This document shows, piece by piece, positions 17,396 to 27,307 of a stretch of 64,000 nucleotides of DNA. Numbering within the stretch: position 1 is the first letter of the stretch; each line of letters starts with the position of its first letter. Under the pieces are notes generated by a model. That model saw only the letters and a program-made list of their open reading frames with translations, was not told the origin of the DNA and ran no database searches. A program made the translations under genes and the position numbers. This DNA comes from Bifidobacterium actinocoloniiforme DSM 22766. GTDB lineage: Bacteria; Actinomycetota; Actinomycetes; Actinomycetales; Bifidobacteriaceae. Where the stretch lies: the NCBI RefSeq assembly GCF_001263395.1, contig NZ_CP011786.1, forward strand, positions 744,001 through 808,000, given 5' to 3'.

Positions 17396-18640
17396 ATGAG
17401 CGACTTCCAACCAGTGATCCTAGGCTCCGACATCAACGCCTACGGCATGGCCCGGGCCTTCCACGAGGCCTACGGCATGACCTCCACAGCCTTCGCCCAT
17501 TTCCAGCTGAGCCCCACCAAGTACAGCCGAATCATTGACGTGCACTTGGTTCCAGGCTTCGACCGTCCGGCGGCATTCGTTCAGACCCTGAGAGAATACG
17601 CTCAGCGGATGCAGCGCGAACGGCCCGGCGTTCGCTTGCTCCTTATCCCCTGCGGCGACACCTACGCCAACCTACTGGCCGGCGCCCGCGAGCAGCTGGA
17701 GCCTTACTACGCCTTCAACACCCTGAGGCCGGAACTCAACCGACAGCTCTCACTCAAATCCTCCTTCTACCAGCTGTGCGAGAAGCACGGGCTGGCACAC
17801 CCTGCCACGATCAGCCTGGACGCGGAGGGCGTGGAACGCGGCGATTACCGCAACCTGCCTTTCAACTACCCCGTTGCCATGAAGCCGGCTGATTCTGACG
17901 CCTGGCTCTCGGTGAACTTTCCAGGCCGCAAGAAAGCCTTCATCATCGACGATCCACAGGAGCTGGAGACCACGATTCGCCGCTCCTACGAAGCCGGATA
18001 CACTGGCGAAATGATCATCCAGGACTTCATCCCCGGCGACGACTCCCGCATGAGGGTCCTGAACGCCTACGTGGACCAGCACCATCGCGTGCGGATGATG
18101 TGCCTGGGCCATCCCCTGCTGGAGGACCCGACCCCGGAGGCGGTGGGCAATTACGCGGCCATCATCCCCGATTACCAGGAAAAAGTGTTCGGGCCCATCA
18201 AGGCCTTCCTGGAGTCGATCGGCTACCAGGGCGTGGCCAACTTCGACATGAAATACGACGAGCGCGACGGACGTTACAAGCTCTTCGAGATCAACCTGCG
18301 CCAGGGCCGCTCCTCTTACTTCGTGACCCTCAATGGAGCCAACCTGGCTACCTACTTTGTGCAAGACCTGGTGGAGGACGCCCCGTTCGACGGGCGCACC
18401 TTGTACGCGCGGGGCTCCAAGCTATGGATGGAGATCCCCAAGTCCATCTTCACCAACTACATTGAGCCGGGCGAGGATAAGAGCCGAGGCATCGACATGA
18501 TCAAGCGCGGCGACTGGGGCACCACCCTGGAGTACCGGCGGGACATGTCGCCCTTGCGCTGGCTGATGATCCGGCACATGTTCAGCATTTACAAGAAGCG
18601 CTATAAGCAGTATTTCAGGCGGAAGGGGGATTTGCGATGA
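17396..18640 (+). CDS. ATP-grasp D-aspartate ligase homologue
   Basis: A 414-residue ATP-grasp carboxylate-amine ligase. Sequence such as GSDINAYGMARAFHEAYG, MIIQDFIPGDDSRMRVLNAY, MMCLGHPLLEDPTP and FEINLRQGRSSYFVTLNG follows closely, from memory, the D-aspartate ligase Aslfm of Enterococcus faecium, which attaches the beta-carboxyl of D-Asp to the lysine side chain of the peptidoglycan precursor. The neighbours, MurE upstream and an Asp/Glu racemase overlapping downstream by ATGA, support this role. The start ATG at 17396 lies five bases after the murE stop. A longer frame from 17279 runs inside murE and is rejected. Confidence 0.85.
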   Translation: MSDFQPVILGSDINAYGMARAFHEAYGMTSTAFAHFQLSPTKYSRIIDVHLVPGFDRPAAFVQTLREYAQRMQRERPGVRLLLIPCGDTYANLLAGAREQLEPYYAFNTLRPELNRQLSLKSSFYQLCEKHGLAHPATISLDAEGVERGDYRNLPFNYPVAMKPADSDAWLSVNFPGRKKAFIIDDPQELETTIRRSYEAGYTGEMIIQDFIPGDDSRMRVLNAYVDQHHRVRMMCLGHPLLEDPTPEAVGNYAAIIPDYQEKVFGPIKAFLESIGYQGVANFDMKYDERDGRYKLFEINLRQGRSSYFVTLNGANLATYFVQDLVEDAPFDGRTLYARGSKLWMEIPKSIFTNYIEPGEDKSRGIDMIKRGDWGTTLEYRRDMSPLRWLMIRHMFSIYKKRYKQYFRRKGDLR

Positions 18641-19350
18641 GGAATTTCTTCGCCATCCTAGGCGGCATGGGGACGCTGGCGACTGAGAGCTTCACCCGGA
18701 CCCTGGACAGGGCTACCGGCGCCGGCCGCGACCAGGATTTCCTGAACTATCTGGTCTTCAACGACGCCTCGGTACCTGATCGGACTGCCTACATCAACGA
18801 CCACAACCAGCCGGACCCCTACCCCGCCCTGGCCGAGGATGTGCGGCAGGCCAGCGACATGGGCGCCTCTTTCATCGTGATCGCTTGCAACACGGCCCAC
18901 TACTTCCACGAGCGGCTCCAAGCGGGCACGAGCGTGCCGATCATCCATATGCCCCGCACAACGATAGAGTGGGCGAGCGAGCACTACCCTGCGGCCAATC
19001 ACCCCCGTTTGGGGTTCATGGGCACCGAAGGCACCCGTGATTCGGGTCTCTACCGCCGACTGGCCAAGGACGCAGGCTACCAGCTGGTGGAGCCTGGGGA
19101 CGGTCTGCAAGAGCGTGTGAACGCGCTGATTTACGAGGACGTCAAAGGCGGCAGGCTCGATCGGGGCCACTATGAGGGCGTAATCCACGAACTACTGGAT
19201 GGCTGCGGCTGCGACGCAGTCCTCCTGGGCTGCACCGAGCTCTCGGCGCTGAACGAGGCCTTCCCCTTGCCAGAGCTGCCGATTGTCGACGCGCAAGCGG
19301 TCACCGTGGACCTGGTGGTGCGTCGGGCTAAGGCGGAGCAGGGCAAGTAG
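18637..19350 (+). CDS. Aspartate/glutamate racemase family protein
   Basis: Cofactor-independent two-cysteine racemase of 237 residues. The catalytic cysteines are C84 (IACNTAH) and C199 (LLGCTEL). GGMGTLAT at the N-terminus marks the aspartate racemase branch rather than MurI. The start overlaps the ligase stop by four bases, so the two are coupled. The likely job is to supply D-aspartate for cross-bridge formation; D-glutamate supply by a separate murI is presumed to be elsewhere. Confidence 0.88.
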   Translation: MRNFFAILGGMGTLATESFTRTLDRATGAGRDQDFLNYLVFNDASVPDRTAYINDHNQPDPYPALAEDVRQASDMGASFIVIACNTAHYFHERLQAGTSVPIIHMPRTTIEWASEHYPAANHPRLGFMGTEGTRDSGLYRRLAKDAGYQLVEPGDGLQERVNALIYEDVKGGRLDRGHYEGVIHELLDGCGCDAVLLGCTELSALNEAFPLPELPIVDAQAVTVDLVVRRAKAEQGK

Positions 19351-19484
19351 ACCGCCAGCGCCTGGCTGTCAACGCTGCGGCCTTGGCCCTCAAGCCTCGG
19401 CTCTGACCCGATCCGTCAATGCGCTTGGCAATCGGTCCACAGCCCGGCCCAGGCTCTAGAGGCGCTCAGCGCGGTGTTCGCGTT

Positions 19485-22400
19485 TCAGTCGCCGGCGAGG
19501 GCCTCCTGGCCCTGGGCCAGTTTCTGGGAGATGACCGCCGTCACACCATCGGCCCGCATGGTCACCCCGTACAGGGCGTCAGCGATTGACATGGTGCGCT
19601 GTTGGTGGGTGATGATGATCAGCTGGGCGTGCTCGCGCAACTGGTTGAAGGCCTTGAGCAGGCGGGAGAGGTTCACGTCGTCCAGGGCCGCCTCCACCTC
19701 GTCCATCACATAGAAGGGGCTGGGTCGGGCCGTGAAGATGGCGAAGAGGAGGGCCAAGGCCGTCAGCGAACGCTCGCCGCCGGACAGGAGGGAGAGCTGC
19801 TTGACCTTCTTGCCGGCCGGACTGGCTTCTACCAGCACGCCGGTGGTCAGCAGGTCGTCCGGGTTTTCCATACGCAGTCTCCCCTTGCCCCCCGGGAAGA
19901 GTGTGGCGAACATCTGCTCGAATGCAGCGGCCGTATCGTCAAAGGCTGACTTGAAGACGTCGATCATCGTCCGATCCAGATCCTTGATCAAATCCTTTAA
20001 ATCGTCCCGGGAGCTAACCACGTCCTGGCGCTGGTCGTTCAGGTACTGGTTGCGCGCCTTCAAGGACTCGTACTCCTCGGCAGCCAGGGGGTTGACCTTC
20101 CCCAGGGCGGCCAAATCACGCTTGGCCTTATTCAGCCGCTTGATCTGCTCCTCGCGCACATAGGGCACGGTCTCGCAAGCCCCGACATGCACATGCCCGG
20201 CGAGAGCGTCTGCCCCTTTCTGGTCGTTGCCCGCATTCTCCCGGTGTTCCTCCAGCGAGCCAGACATCGGGACCGGTGCCCCGGTCTCATCCAATACCGG
20301 TACAGGACGCTCGGGCCCATAGTCCCGAATCAGCTCATCGACACCCATACCCAAGTCGTCGCTGATTTTTTGAATCAACTGACCGGACTGGGTGGCCAGA
20401 CGCTCCCGGCTCACATCAAGGTCATGCTCCTTGGCCCGCAGGACCTCCACCTGCGGCTCTAGGCCATCGCGCTGGGTCCGCAGGTCCTTGAGCTCGCTGT
20501 CATGGGAGGAAACCTGGGATTGCAGGCGATCGCGTTCCTCCACCGTTTGCTCAAGGCTGGCTGCCAACAGTCCTACGACCGCGCGCGCGTCGTGGCCCAC
20601 TTCGCCCAGGAGGCTGATCCGCTCCGCCCGCTCCTGGTTGAGCCGAGCCACCCGTTCCCGCCGCTGCTGCGCCTCCTGGGCCTGGGTGCGCAGAAGTTGC
20701 GACTGCCGCGCTAGTGATTCACCCTTGCCCTTAGCGTCGTTCCAAGCCATTTGCGCTTTCATCTCGGCGGCACGGGCCTGGTCCAGGGCCTCCTCCAGCC
20801 GCCGGGCCCGCTCGGTCAACTCGTCCACATTGACCTGCTCCGATCCGGAACGTTCGGCTTGTTGAAGCGTCCCTTGCAGATCCTCCAACTTGGCCTGGTG
20901 GCTTTTGACCTCCAACCCCAGTACCTCGATGCGATGCTCCGCCGTCTGGAGCCGCGCCTCCTGCTGCCTGGTCAGCGTCCTGGCGGACGCCAGGGCCTTG
21001 GCGCCCTGCTCAGCCTTGAGCCGATCTTCGGTCCTCTTGGCTTTGGCCTCCTCCAGTCTGTCTTCAGCCTGGGTCAAGCTCTGCTGAGCCCTGTCCACGG
21101 CCTTCTGGGCGGCATCCAACTGCCCGCTCAATCCCTGCGCCCCTGCCAAGGCCTTGTCCCTCCGGGCGACCAAGGCCAAATCACTCGTGGCTGGACCAGA
21201 TCCGCCAATGGCACCGACAGCGGTGAACACGTCCCCCTCACGGGTCAGCACTTCGTCCCAGGCCCCCTTCGCTGTGGAGCCTGCGGATGCCAGCAGTTCC
21301 ATGGCATCACGGCCAGTCTCCACCGCGGCTGTACGGGACAGCAGGAGGCGGACAGCCGCCAGCACACCCTGGGCCTGATTCGAGTCAAGCACATCGGATC
21401 GGGCGCTGACCAAACTGGCGGCGCTGCGAATTCGATCCCTCCGCGCGGTGCTGGCGGGAGCGCGGGCCTGCCCGAGGTCCTGCCCCTGCTCGTGCCCCAC
21501 GTCCAGGGGAGTCAGCAGCACGGCCTTACCCAGCTTGTCCTGGTGGGCCTTCTCCAAAGCATGTTGGACTCCCTGCCCGTCGCGGACCACAATCGCGCCT
21601 GAATAGTCGGCTAGGGCGTGAGCCACAGGCTCCTCCCACCCCTCCTCCACCTGGATGAAGTCCGCCAGTCGGCCAAGCATTCGCACGCCGCCTTCAGCGG
21701 AGAGCCGCTCCGAGGCCGAGCGCGATTCCAAGGTGTCGCTCAGCGCGTCGGCCTTGGCTTCGAGCGCTATTCTCTGCGAGTTGATCTTGCGCTGGGTCTC
21801 CTGGGCGTCATTCAAGCCCTGCCTGGCGGCGGCGCGGGCCCTTTCGGCCTCCTCCTGGGCCGCCAGGCCGTCTTCGCCCTGTCCCGCCCCGGCCTGGGCT
21901 TCAAGTTCCAGGGACTCCTCCTGCTCGTGGGCCTGGGTCAACTGAGCAGCTGCGGCGTCACGTTGGACTTGGGCGTCGGACAGGCGCCCTTCAACCAGTT
22001 GCAGAGCGGACTCCTCCTTGGCGACCAGGGCCTTGAGGCTGGTCAACTGGGCATCGTGCTGGCGGGCCGTGCGTTGCAGTTCGGTCAGGGTCTGCCGGGC
22101 CGCGGCCAACTGCTGCTCCTGGCTGGCCCTCACCTCCACCGCCTGGTCCAAGGTCAGCCGGCTCTCTTCCAAGCGGGAGGCCTGCCGCCGGCCCTGGGCG
22201 TCGAGTTCCTCGGCCCTGCGGGCCAGGAGCTCCGGGTCGGGCCCCTGTCCAGCGCCCTCCATCTGCCCCTGCAAGGAACGCGCTCGTTCACCAGCCAGGG
22301 AGATCAAGGAGCTGTAGCGCTCCTGGAGCTGGGTCAGGTCGTGCCAAACCTGGTTAATCCGGCTGATCCGCGGGTTGGACTTCTGACTCAGAGCTTCCAC

Positions 22401-23213
22401 CTGCTCGATTCTCAGTTTCACCTGAGCCAGATGCCGCTGGCGCTCGGCCAGCTCCTCCCTGACCCTGCCAAGCTCCTCCCGGACGTCGTCGAGGGACTGC
22501 CTGGCTTTGACAGCGTCCTCCGCGTAAATCCGCGCTTGGGCATCGCGCAGGCTGACTTCGATGCCGTCGGCCCTCCGCGAGACCCGGGCCTGCCGCCCCA
22601 GTGGACCCAGCTGCCTGTGGATTTCAGACAGCAGGTCATCCAGGCGGGCGAGGTTGTCGTCGGTGTTAGCCAGCTTACGCAAGGCCCGTTCCTTGCGCTT
22701 GCGGTGCTTCAAGATGCCGGCGGCTTCCTCGATGAAGGCCCGGTGCCCGCTGGGGTCGGCGCGCAGGATGGCATCCAGCCGCCCCTGGCCGACGATTACA
22801 TGCATCTGCTGGCCCAAGCCTGTGTCCGACAGAAGCTCCTGGATGTCGAGCAGGCGGCAGGCCGAGCCGTTGATCGCATACTCCGAGCCCCCGTTGCGGA
22901 AGATGGTGCGGGAGATCGTCACTTCGGTGTAGTCGATGCCCAAAGTGCGGTCGGAGTTGTCGATGGTCAGGCTCACCTGAGCCCGGCCCAGGGGCGGCCG
23001 CGAGGAGGTACCGGCGAAAATCACGTCCTCCATCGAGGAGCCGCGTAGGGCCTTGGCCCCCTGCTCACCCATCACCCAAGCCAGGGCATCCACTATGTTC
23101 GATTTGCCCGAACCGTTGGGGCCCACCACGGCGGTGATGCCCGGCTCGAAGCGCAGGGTTGTGGGTGCGGCAAAGGATTTGAACCCTCGCAGGCTGAGCT
23201 CTTTGAGGTACAT
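19485..23213 (-). CDS. smc: Chromosome segregation ATPase SMC
   Basis: Core of bacterial condensin, partner of the ScpAB genes at 1.3-2.8 kb. The 1242-residue protein has the N-terminal P-loop GPNGSGKSN (31-39), a long coiled coil, a hinge around 510-650 (GVRMLGRLADFI through the VLTREGDVFTAVGAIGG strand), a second coiled coil rich in Arg/Gln/Glu, and the C-terminal ABC signature LSGGERSLTALALLFAI and Walker B FYVMDEVEAALDD. ATG at 23213 overlaps the folC stop (ATGA), so folC-smc are co-transcribed; the longer frame to 23306 lies within folC. An insertion just before the second head (SLEEHRENAGNDQKGADALAG) is unusual in being poorly coiled. Confidence 0.96.
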   Translation of the reverse strand: MYLKELSLRGFKSFAAPTTLRFEPGITAVVGPNGSGKSNIVDALAWVMGEQGAKALRGSSMEDVIFAGTSSRPPLGRAQVSLTIDNSDRTLGIDYTEVTISRTIFRNGGSEYAINGSACRLLDIQELLSDTGLGQQMHVIVGQGRLDAILRADPSGHRAFIEEAAGILKHRKRKERALRKLANTDDNLARLDDLLSEIHRQLGPLGRQARVSRRADGIEVSLRDAQARIYAEDAVKARQSLDDVREELGRVREELAERQRHLAQVKLRIEQVEALSQKSNPRISRINQVWHDLTQLQERYSSLISLAGERARSLQGQMEGAGQGPDPELLARRAEELDAQGRRQASRLEESRLTLDQAVEVRASQEQQLAAARQTLTELQRTARQHDAQLTSLKALVAKEESALQLVEGRLSDAQVQRDAAAAQLTQAHEQEESLELEAQAGAGQGEDGLAAQEEAERARAAARQGLNDAQETQRKINSQRIALEAKADALSDTLESRSASERLSAEGGVRMLGRLADFIQVEEGWEEPVAHALADYSGAIVVRDGQGVQHALEKAHQDKLGKAVLLTPLDVGHEQGQDLGQARAPASTARRDRIRSAASLVSARSDVLDSNQAQGVLAAVRLLLSRTAAVETGRDAMELLASAGSTAKGAWDEVLTREGDVFTAVGAIGGSGPATSDLALVARRDKALAGAQGLSGQLDAAQKAVDRAQQSLTQAEDRLEEAKAKRTEDRLKAEQGAKALASARTLTRQQEARLQTAEHRIEVLGLEVKSHQAKLEDLQGTLQQAERSGSEQVNVDELTERARRLEEALDQARAAEMKAQMAWNDAKGKGESLARQSQLLRTQAQEAQQRRERVARLNQERAERISLLGEVGHDARAVVGLLAASLEQTVEERDRLQSQVSSHDSELKDLRTQRDGLEPQVEVLRAKEHDLDVSRERLATQSGQLIQKISDDLGMGVDELIRDYGPERPVPVLDETGAPVPMSGSLEEHRENAGNDQKGADALAGHVHVGACETVPYVREEQIKRLNKAKRDLAALGKVNPLAAEEYESLKARNQYLNDQRQDVVSSRDDLKDLIKDLDRTMIDVFKSAFDDTAAAFEQMFATLFPGGKGRLRMENPDDLLTTGVLVEASPAGKKVKQLSLLSGGERSLTALALLFAIFTARPSPFYVMDEVEAALDDVNLSRLLKAFNQLREHAQLIIITHQQRTMSIADALYGVTMRADGVTAVISQKLAQGQEALAGD

Positions 23214-24634
23214 CAGGCCCTCTCCGCCTTGGGTTTGCGCAGGTCGGGGCTCATGTGCTCCTTCAACAGGGCGCGCGCGTCGCCAGCTGTGACGAAGGAC
23301 CCGCAAATCAGGACTCCGTGCCCATAGCCGACGCCCAGCTCGTCTTGCTCGTCCACCAGATTCACGGCTGTTTGGATGGCGTCGGGCAGGGCATCGCGAC
23401 GCAAGACCCGGTCTGGGCCGAAGACCCGCTTGGCGATGACCTCCAGCTCTTCGGCCGGCATGACCCGCTCCCGCCAGGAGTTCTCGGTCACCACGATCTG
23501 GCTGAGCAAGGGCTCCAGGACGCCCAAGTATTCCTCCACCTGCTTGTCGCGCATCATGGCGACGACGCCGACGACCTGCTCGAAGCTGTAGTTCTCCTCG
23601 ATCGCCGCGCGCAGGGATTGGGCCGCATTGAGGTTGTGGCCCCCGTCAATGATGATTGTGGGCGAGGAGCGCGCCTGCTCTATCCGTCCGGGCACTTTGA
23701 CCTGGCTTAAGGCCTCAGCCACCAGGTCGGAGTTCAAAGCTCCGTTGACCGGGGCGACGACCTCGGCCGCAGCCAAGGCGGACAAGGCGTTGTGGGCCTG
23801 GTGGTCGCCGAACTTGTCGATTGGCAGGTCCTCATAAGTGCCGTTGGGGGTGCGCAGGGTGGCGACTTGCCCGCCGACGGCCGGCTGCCTGGCCACGACC
23901 TCCAACTCGCGCCCGTCGCGCAGGATCTCGGACGCTTGGCGTTCGCGCGCCGCCGCCTCTATGATCGGCATGACCTCGTCCTCGTGGGGCTGCGGGCCGA
24001 CGATGACCGTGGAACCAGGCTTGATGATGCCGGCCTTCTCCGTGGCGATCTGCTCGACCGTGTCGCCCAGCCACTGCATGTGGTCCATGTCGACCGGACC
24101 GATGATAGCGGCATCCGCGTCCAGGGCGTTCGTCGCGTCCCACATGCCCCCCATGCCGACTTCGACTACGGCCACATCCACCGGCGCATCGGCGAAAGCC
24201 CAAACGGCCATGGCGGTCAGCACCTCGAAGAAGCTCATGGCCGGACCGCCCTCCTGGGCGCTCTTGGCGTCGACGATCGCCACCAAATCCTTGATTTGCT
24301 CGTAAACGTCGACGAAGTCGTCATCGCTCAACTCGCGCCCATCAATCGCGATCCGCTCGTTGATCCGCTCAAGGTGGGGCGAAGTGTACAGGCCGGTGCG
24401 CAGGCCGTAAGCTCTGGCGATGGCCTCGGTCATGCGTGCGGTGGACCCCTTGCCGTTGGTCCCGGTGATATGGACCACGCGGAAGGAACGCTCGGGGTTC
24501 CCCATCAGGTCGAGGATGGCTCGCATTCGGTCCAGGTTCAGATTGGTCGTGTTGTGCTCGGCCGGGCGAGCCATGATCTCCCGCTCCACCTCGCGGATGC
24601 TGCGACCCTGGCTGTTGGGATGCTCATAAGACAT
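23213..24634 (-). CDS. folC: Folylpolyglutamate synthase / dihydrofolate synthase
   Basis: Mur-ligase-like enzyme of 473 residues that adds glutamate to folates. The P-loop GTNGKGST is at residues 58-65; SFFEVLTAMAVWAF and VVEVGMGGMWDATNAL follow, and the C-terminal domain has IIIDGGHNLNAAQSL. These are the usual FolC motifs. It is upstream of smc, with a four-base overlap at its stop. The N-terminus carries an extra 45 residues before the core, as in other actinobacterial FolC proteins. Confidence 0.95.
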   Translation of the reverse strand: MSYEHPNSQGRSIREVEREIMARPAEHNTTNLNLDRMRAILDLMGNPERSFRVVHITGTNGKGSTARMTEAIARAYGLRTGLYTSPHLERINERIAIDGRELSDDDFVDVYEQIKDLVAIVDAKSAQEGGPAMSFFEVLTAMAVWAFADAPVDVAVVEVGMGGMWDATNALDADAAIIGPVDMDHMQWLGDTVEQIATEKAGIIKPGSTVIVGPQPHEDEVMPIIEAAARERQASEILRDGRELEVVARQPAVGGQVATLRTPNGTYEDLPIDKFGDHQAHNALSALAAAEVVAPVNGALNSDLVAEALSQVKVPGRIEQARSSPTIIIDGGHNLNAAQSLRAAIEENYSFEQVVGVVAMMRDKQVEEYLGVLEPLLSQIVVTENSWRERVMPAEELEVIAKRVFGPDRVLRRDALPDAIQTAVNLVDEQDELGVGYGHGVLICGSFVTAGDARALLKEHMSPDLRKPKAERA

Positions 24635-24857
24635 AACCGGAACTCTCGCCTCCGACTGGCGCGTAAGAACCCGCGCCTCTCGTACTTTTTATGACTGAAT
24701 CCCATTCTAAGTGGCTCCCAGGTCCGCGCCCGCCCGGCTCGGCCCCAGGCTAAGACCGGCGAGTTCGCCTGGTGCAACTAGGATGGGCCCTATCAGCTGG
24801 CAGGTGACGCGAATTGGGCGCGGTCCAATCCCCAAGCGCATATCAAGGAGGCATGGC

Positions 24858-26429
24858 ATGGCAGGCAGCACAACGCCGGACGAGTCGGACGTGGACATCA
24901 ACGAGCAGGACATGGCGGACCGGGTGAACAACCGCACCCTGCGCCCTAATTCAGCGACTTTCCAAGAGTTCATGACCCAGGGTTGGGGCGAGCAAGAGGC
25001 CGCCGTCAAGCCGCTGGAGTCCTCCCAGTACATCGGCGCGCGCCTGACCAAGCTCGGTAAGCGCTTCCCCGGCGAACGCCTGGTCATCCCGGCCGGCGAC
25101 TATAAGACCCGCAACAACGACAACGACTACCCCTTCCGCCCCGACTCAGCTTTCGCTTATTACACAGGATTGGGAGAGGACTTGGAGCCGGGCGCCATCC
25201 TGGTCCTGGACCCGCTGCCTGCCGACTCCGCGCAAGCCCAGGCGGGAGCGACCCACCAGGCGGAATTGTTCGTGCACCCTCGGGCCGACCAGTCCACCCG
25301 CGATTACTACCGTTCCTCCCAGTACGGCGAGTACTGGGTGGGCCCGCGCGCCGGGCTCCAGGAACTCTCGGTCATGACAGGCCTGCCCACCCGGGACATC
25401 GCCGAGTTCGAAAGCGCGATCGCCTCTGGCGTGGGCCCCGATGACGGGTCCGTCCGCCTGCGGGTCCTGCGCCACACCGACCAGGGCGTCACCGCCCAGG
25501 TGGAGGCGGTGCGCAAGGCCAAGGGGCAGTGCAGCCCGGATGAGGGGGTGGCTTCCGACAACAAGTTCGAGGAGTTCGCCTCCGAGGCCCGCATGATCAA
25601 GGATGCCTATGAGGTGGGCGAGATGCGCAAGGCCATCGCGGCCACCAAGGACGGCTTCGACAAAATCCTGAGCCGCCTGCCCGAAGTGGTCGGCAAGCCC
25701 CGCTCGGAGCGCATGTTGGAAGGCGCTTTCAACGCCAACGCCCGCGAGGAGGGCAACGACGTAGGCTACGGTTCGATCATCGCCTCGGGCTCCCACGCTC
25801 CGGTCTTGCACTGGATGCGCAATAACGGCACCGTTCGCCAGGGCGACCTGCTCCTGATTGACGCCGGCGTGGAGGTCAACTCCCTCTATACGGCGGACAT
25901 CACCCGCACCTTCCCGGTGGGCGGTCACTTCAGCCCCATCCAGCGCCGCATCTACGAAACCGTGCTGGAAGCCCAGCAGACCGCCTTCGAGGCGGCCCAG
26001 CCTGGCGCCACATACTCGGATATCCACCATACGGTCATGCGCGTGCTGGCCACCCGCCTGCACGAGTGGGGCATCCTCAAGGTTTCCGTGGAGGAGTCGC
26101 TCTCCCCCCAAGGCCAGCAGCACCGCCGTTGGCACGCCTGCGGTTGCGCCCACCACCTGGGACTGGACGTGCACGACTGCGCCGAGGCCCGCTACGAGTC
26201 CTACCAGGGGGCGGCCATCGAACCCGGCATGATCTTCACGATTGAGCCAGGGTTGTACTTCAAGGACAACGACCTGCTGGTGCCGCCTGAGTTCCGAGGC
26301 ATCGGCGTGCGCATCGAGGATGATGTCCTCATGACGGAGGACGGGCCGGTCTGGCTCTCCAAGCAGATTCCCAAGACCGTGGACGAGGTGGAGGCGTGGA
26401 TGGCCCAGCAGGCCAAGCAAGACCGGTAA
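24858..26429 (+). CDS. pepP: Xaa-Pro aminopeptidase (aminopeptidase P)
   Basis: Metallopeptidase (M24B) of 523 residues that releases the first residue before proline. An N-terminal aminopeptidase P domain (about 40-210) precedes the pita-bread catalytic domain with two-metal ligands: Asp in LIDAGVEV and TADITRTFPVGG, His in CAHHLGLDVHD, Glu in FTIEPGLY and Glu in RIEDDVLMTEDG. The start is the ATG at 24858 after AAGGAGG; upstream in-frame sequence to 24711 overlaps the divergent folC promoter region and is not family-like. Confidence 0.94.
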   Translation: MAGSTTPDESDVDINEQDMADRVNNRTLRPNSATFQEFMTQGWGEQEAAVKPLESSQYIGARLTKLGKRFPGERLVIPAGDYKTRNNDNDYPFRPDSAFAYYTGLGEDLEPGAILVLDPLPADSAQAQAGATHQAELFVHPRADQSTRDYYRSSQYGEYWVGPRAGLQELSVMTGLPTRDIAEFESAIASGVGPDDGSVRLRVLRHTDQGVTAQVEAVRKAKGQCSPDEGVASDNKFEEFASEARMIKDAYEVGEMRKAIAATKDGFDKILSRLPEVVGKPRSERMLEGAFNANAREEGNDVGYGSIIASGSHAPVLHWMRNNGTVRQGDLLLIDAGVEVNSLYTADITRTFPVGGHFSPIQRRIYETVLEAQQTAFEAAQPGATYSDIHHTVMRVLATRLHEWGILKVSVEESLSPQGQQHRRWHACGCAHHLGLDVHDCAEARYESYQGAAIEPGMIFTIEPGLYFKDNDLLVPPEFRGIGVRIEDDVLMTEDGPVWLSKQIPKTVDEVEAWMAQQAKQDR

Positions 26430-26543
26430 ATCGCAACAAACCAGCTACCCCGCAGGTTCACGGGCAGGTCAAATTCAGGTCCGCCCGGATCCTGCGGCTC
26501 GACGGGAATTCCGGGCGGGTCCGGGTATGGAAAGAAGACTCTG

Positions 26544-27056
26544 ATGCCTACTCCCGATTTCGTCCTGGCCCTGCGCTCCAAAATCGGCCACGACCTGCTC
26601 TGGCTCAACGGCGTCACCGCCTACGTGCGCCGGCCCGACGGGCGCATCCTGCTGGGCCGGCGCTCGGACACCGGCGAGTGGGCCCTGGTCTACGGCATCA
26701 ACGAGCCCGGCGAGGAGCCCGCCGACACCGTGGTGCGCGAGGTCAAGGAGGAGACAGGCGTGGATGTGGTCGTCACCGCCCTGGTCTCGGTCAAGTCCTC
26801 CAGCGAGGTCCTGACCTACGCCAACGGCGACCGTGCCATGTACATGGACCACTGCTTCCTGTGCGAACCCGCACCTGCTGGCAACTGCGAGCCGTTCGTA
26901 GGAGATGAGGAGAGCCTGGAGGTCGGCTGGTTCGACCCCAAGCATCTTCCTTCTCCCCTGGCCAAAACTACCGTGGAGCGAATGGCCCTGGTCCAACACT
27001 ACCTAGAAAACGCCGCCGGCGGCGACCCCAGCGCCCTCTTCGCCGGCGGCCGGTGA
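26544..27056 (+). CDS. Nudix hydrolase
   Basis: A 170-residue hydrolase of nucleoside diphosphates linked to some other moiety. A complete Nudix box, G-x5-E-x7-R-E-x2-E-E-x-G-V, spans residues 51-73 (from GINEPGE to EETGV). The substrate is not apparent. It follows pepP by 114 bases in the same direction; GGAAAGAAG lies upstream of its ATG. Confidence 0.92.
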   Translation: MPTPDFVLALRSKIGHDLLWLNGVTAYVRRPDGRILLGRRSDTGEWALVYGINEPGEEPADTVVREVKEETGVDVVVTALVSVKSSSEVLTYANGDRAMYMDHCFLCEPAPAGNCEPFVGDEESLEVGWFDPKHLPSPLAKTTVERMALVQHYLENAAGGDPSALFAGGR

Positions 27057-27122
27057 ATCCTGGCCAATCACTTCACACAGAAAATCCAAAAGGTCGAACA
27101 TATGCAGCTGCGCCCGCTTGAT

Positions 27123-27147
27123 AAAAAAAGCCGCGGGTTCCCCCGCA
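27123..27147 (-). terminator. Minus-strand terminator, orphaned
   Basis: Minus-strand GCGGG..CCCGC hairpin followed by TTTTTTT (27123-27129 on the plus strand as A7). It would end leftward transcription from the gene remnant at 27.3-27.7 kb. Confidence 0.55.
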
Positions 27148-27307
27148 GACCAGGATTATAATGTTGAGGATTTTGCGCGCCTGATTCAGGGCTTACCTGA
27201 GCATTTGCTGATTCCCGACGCTTTTGAACAAGCCGATTGCCAAACTCATAGACGTTGGTGGACTTCTCAAAAGCAACACATGACTGCTCTGGATCGAATG
27301 TCTTCTT

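Noticed and set aside
21618-23048. Plus-strand frame of 476 codons
   Set aside because: Antisense to the smc coding sequence; low-complexity Leu/Gly/Gln composition and no ribosome site.
25146-26420. Minus-strand frame of 424 codons
   Set aside because: Antisense shadow of the aminopeptidase P gene, His/Gly/Val-rich and without family motifs.
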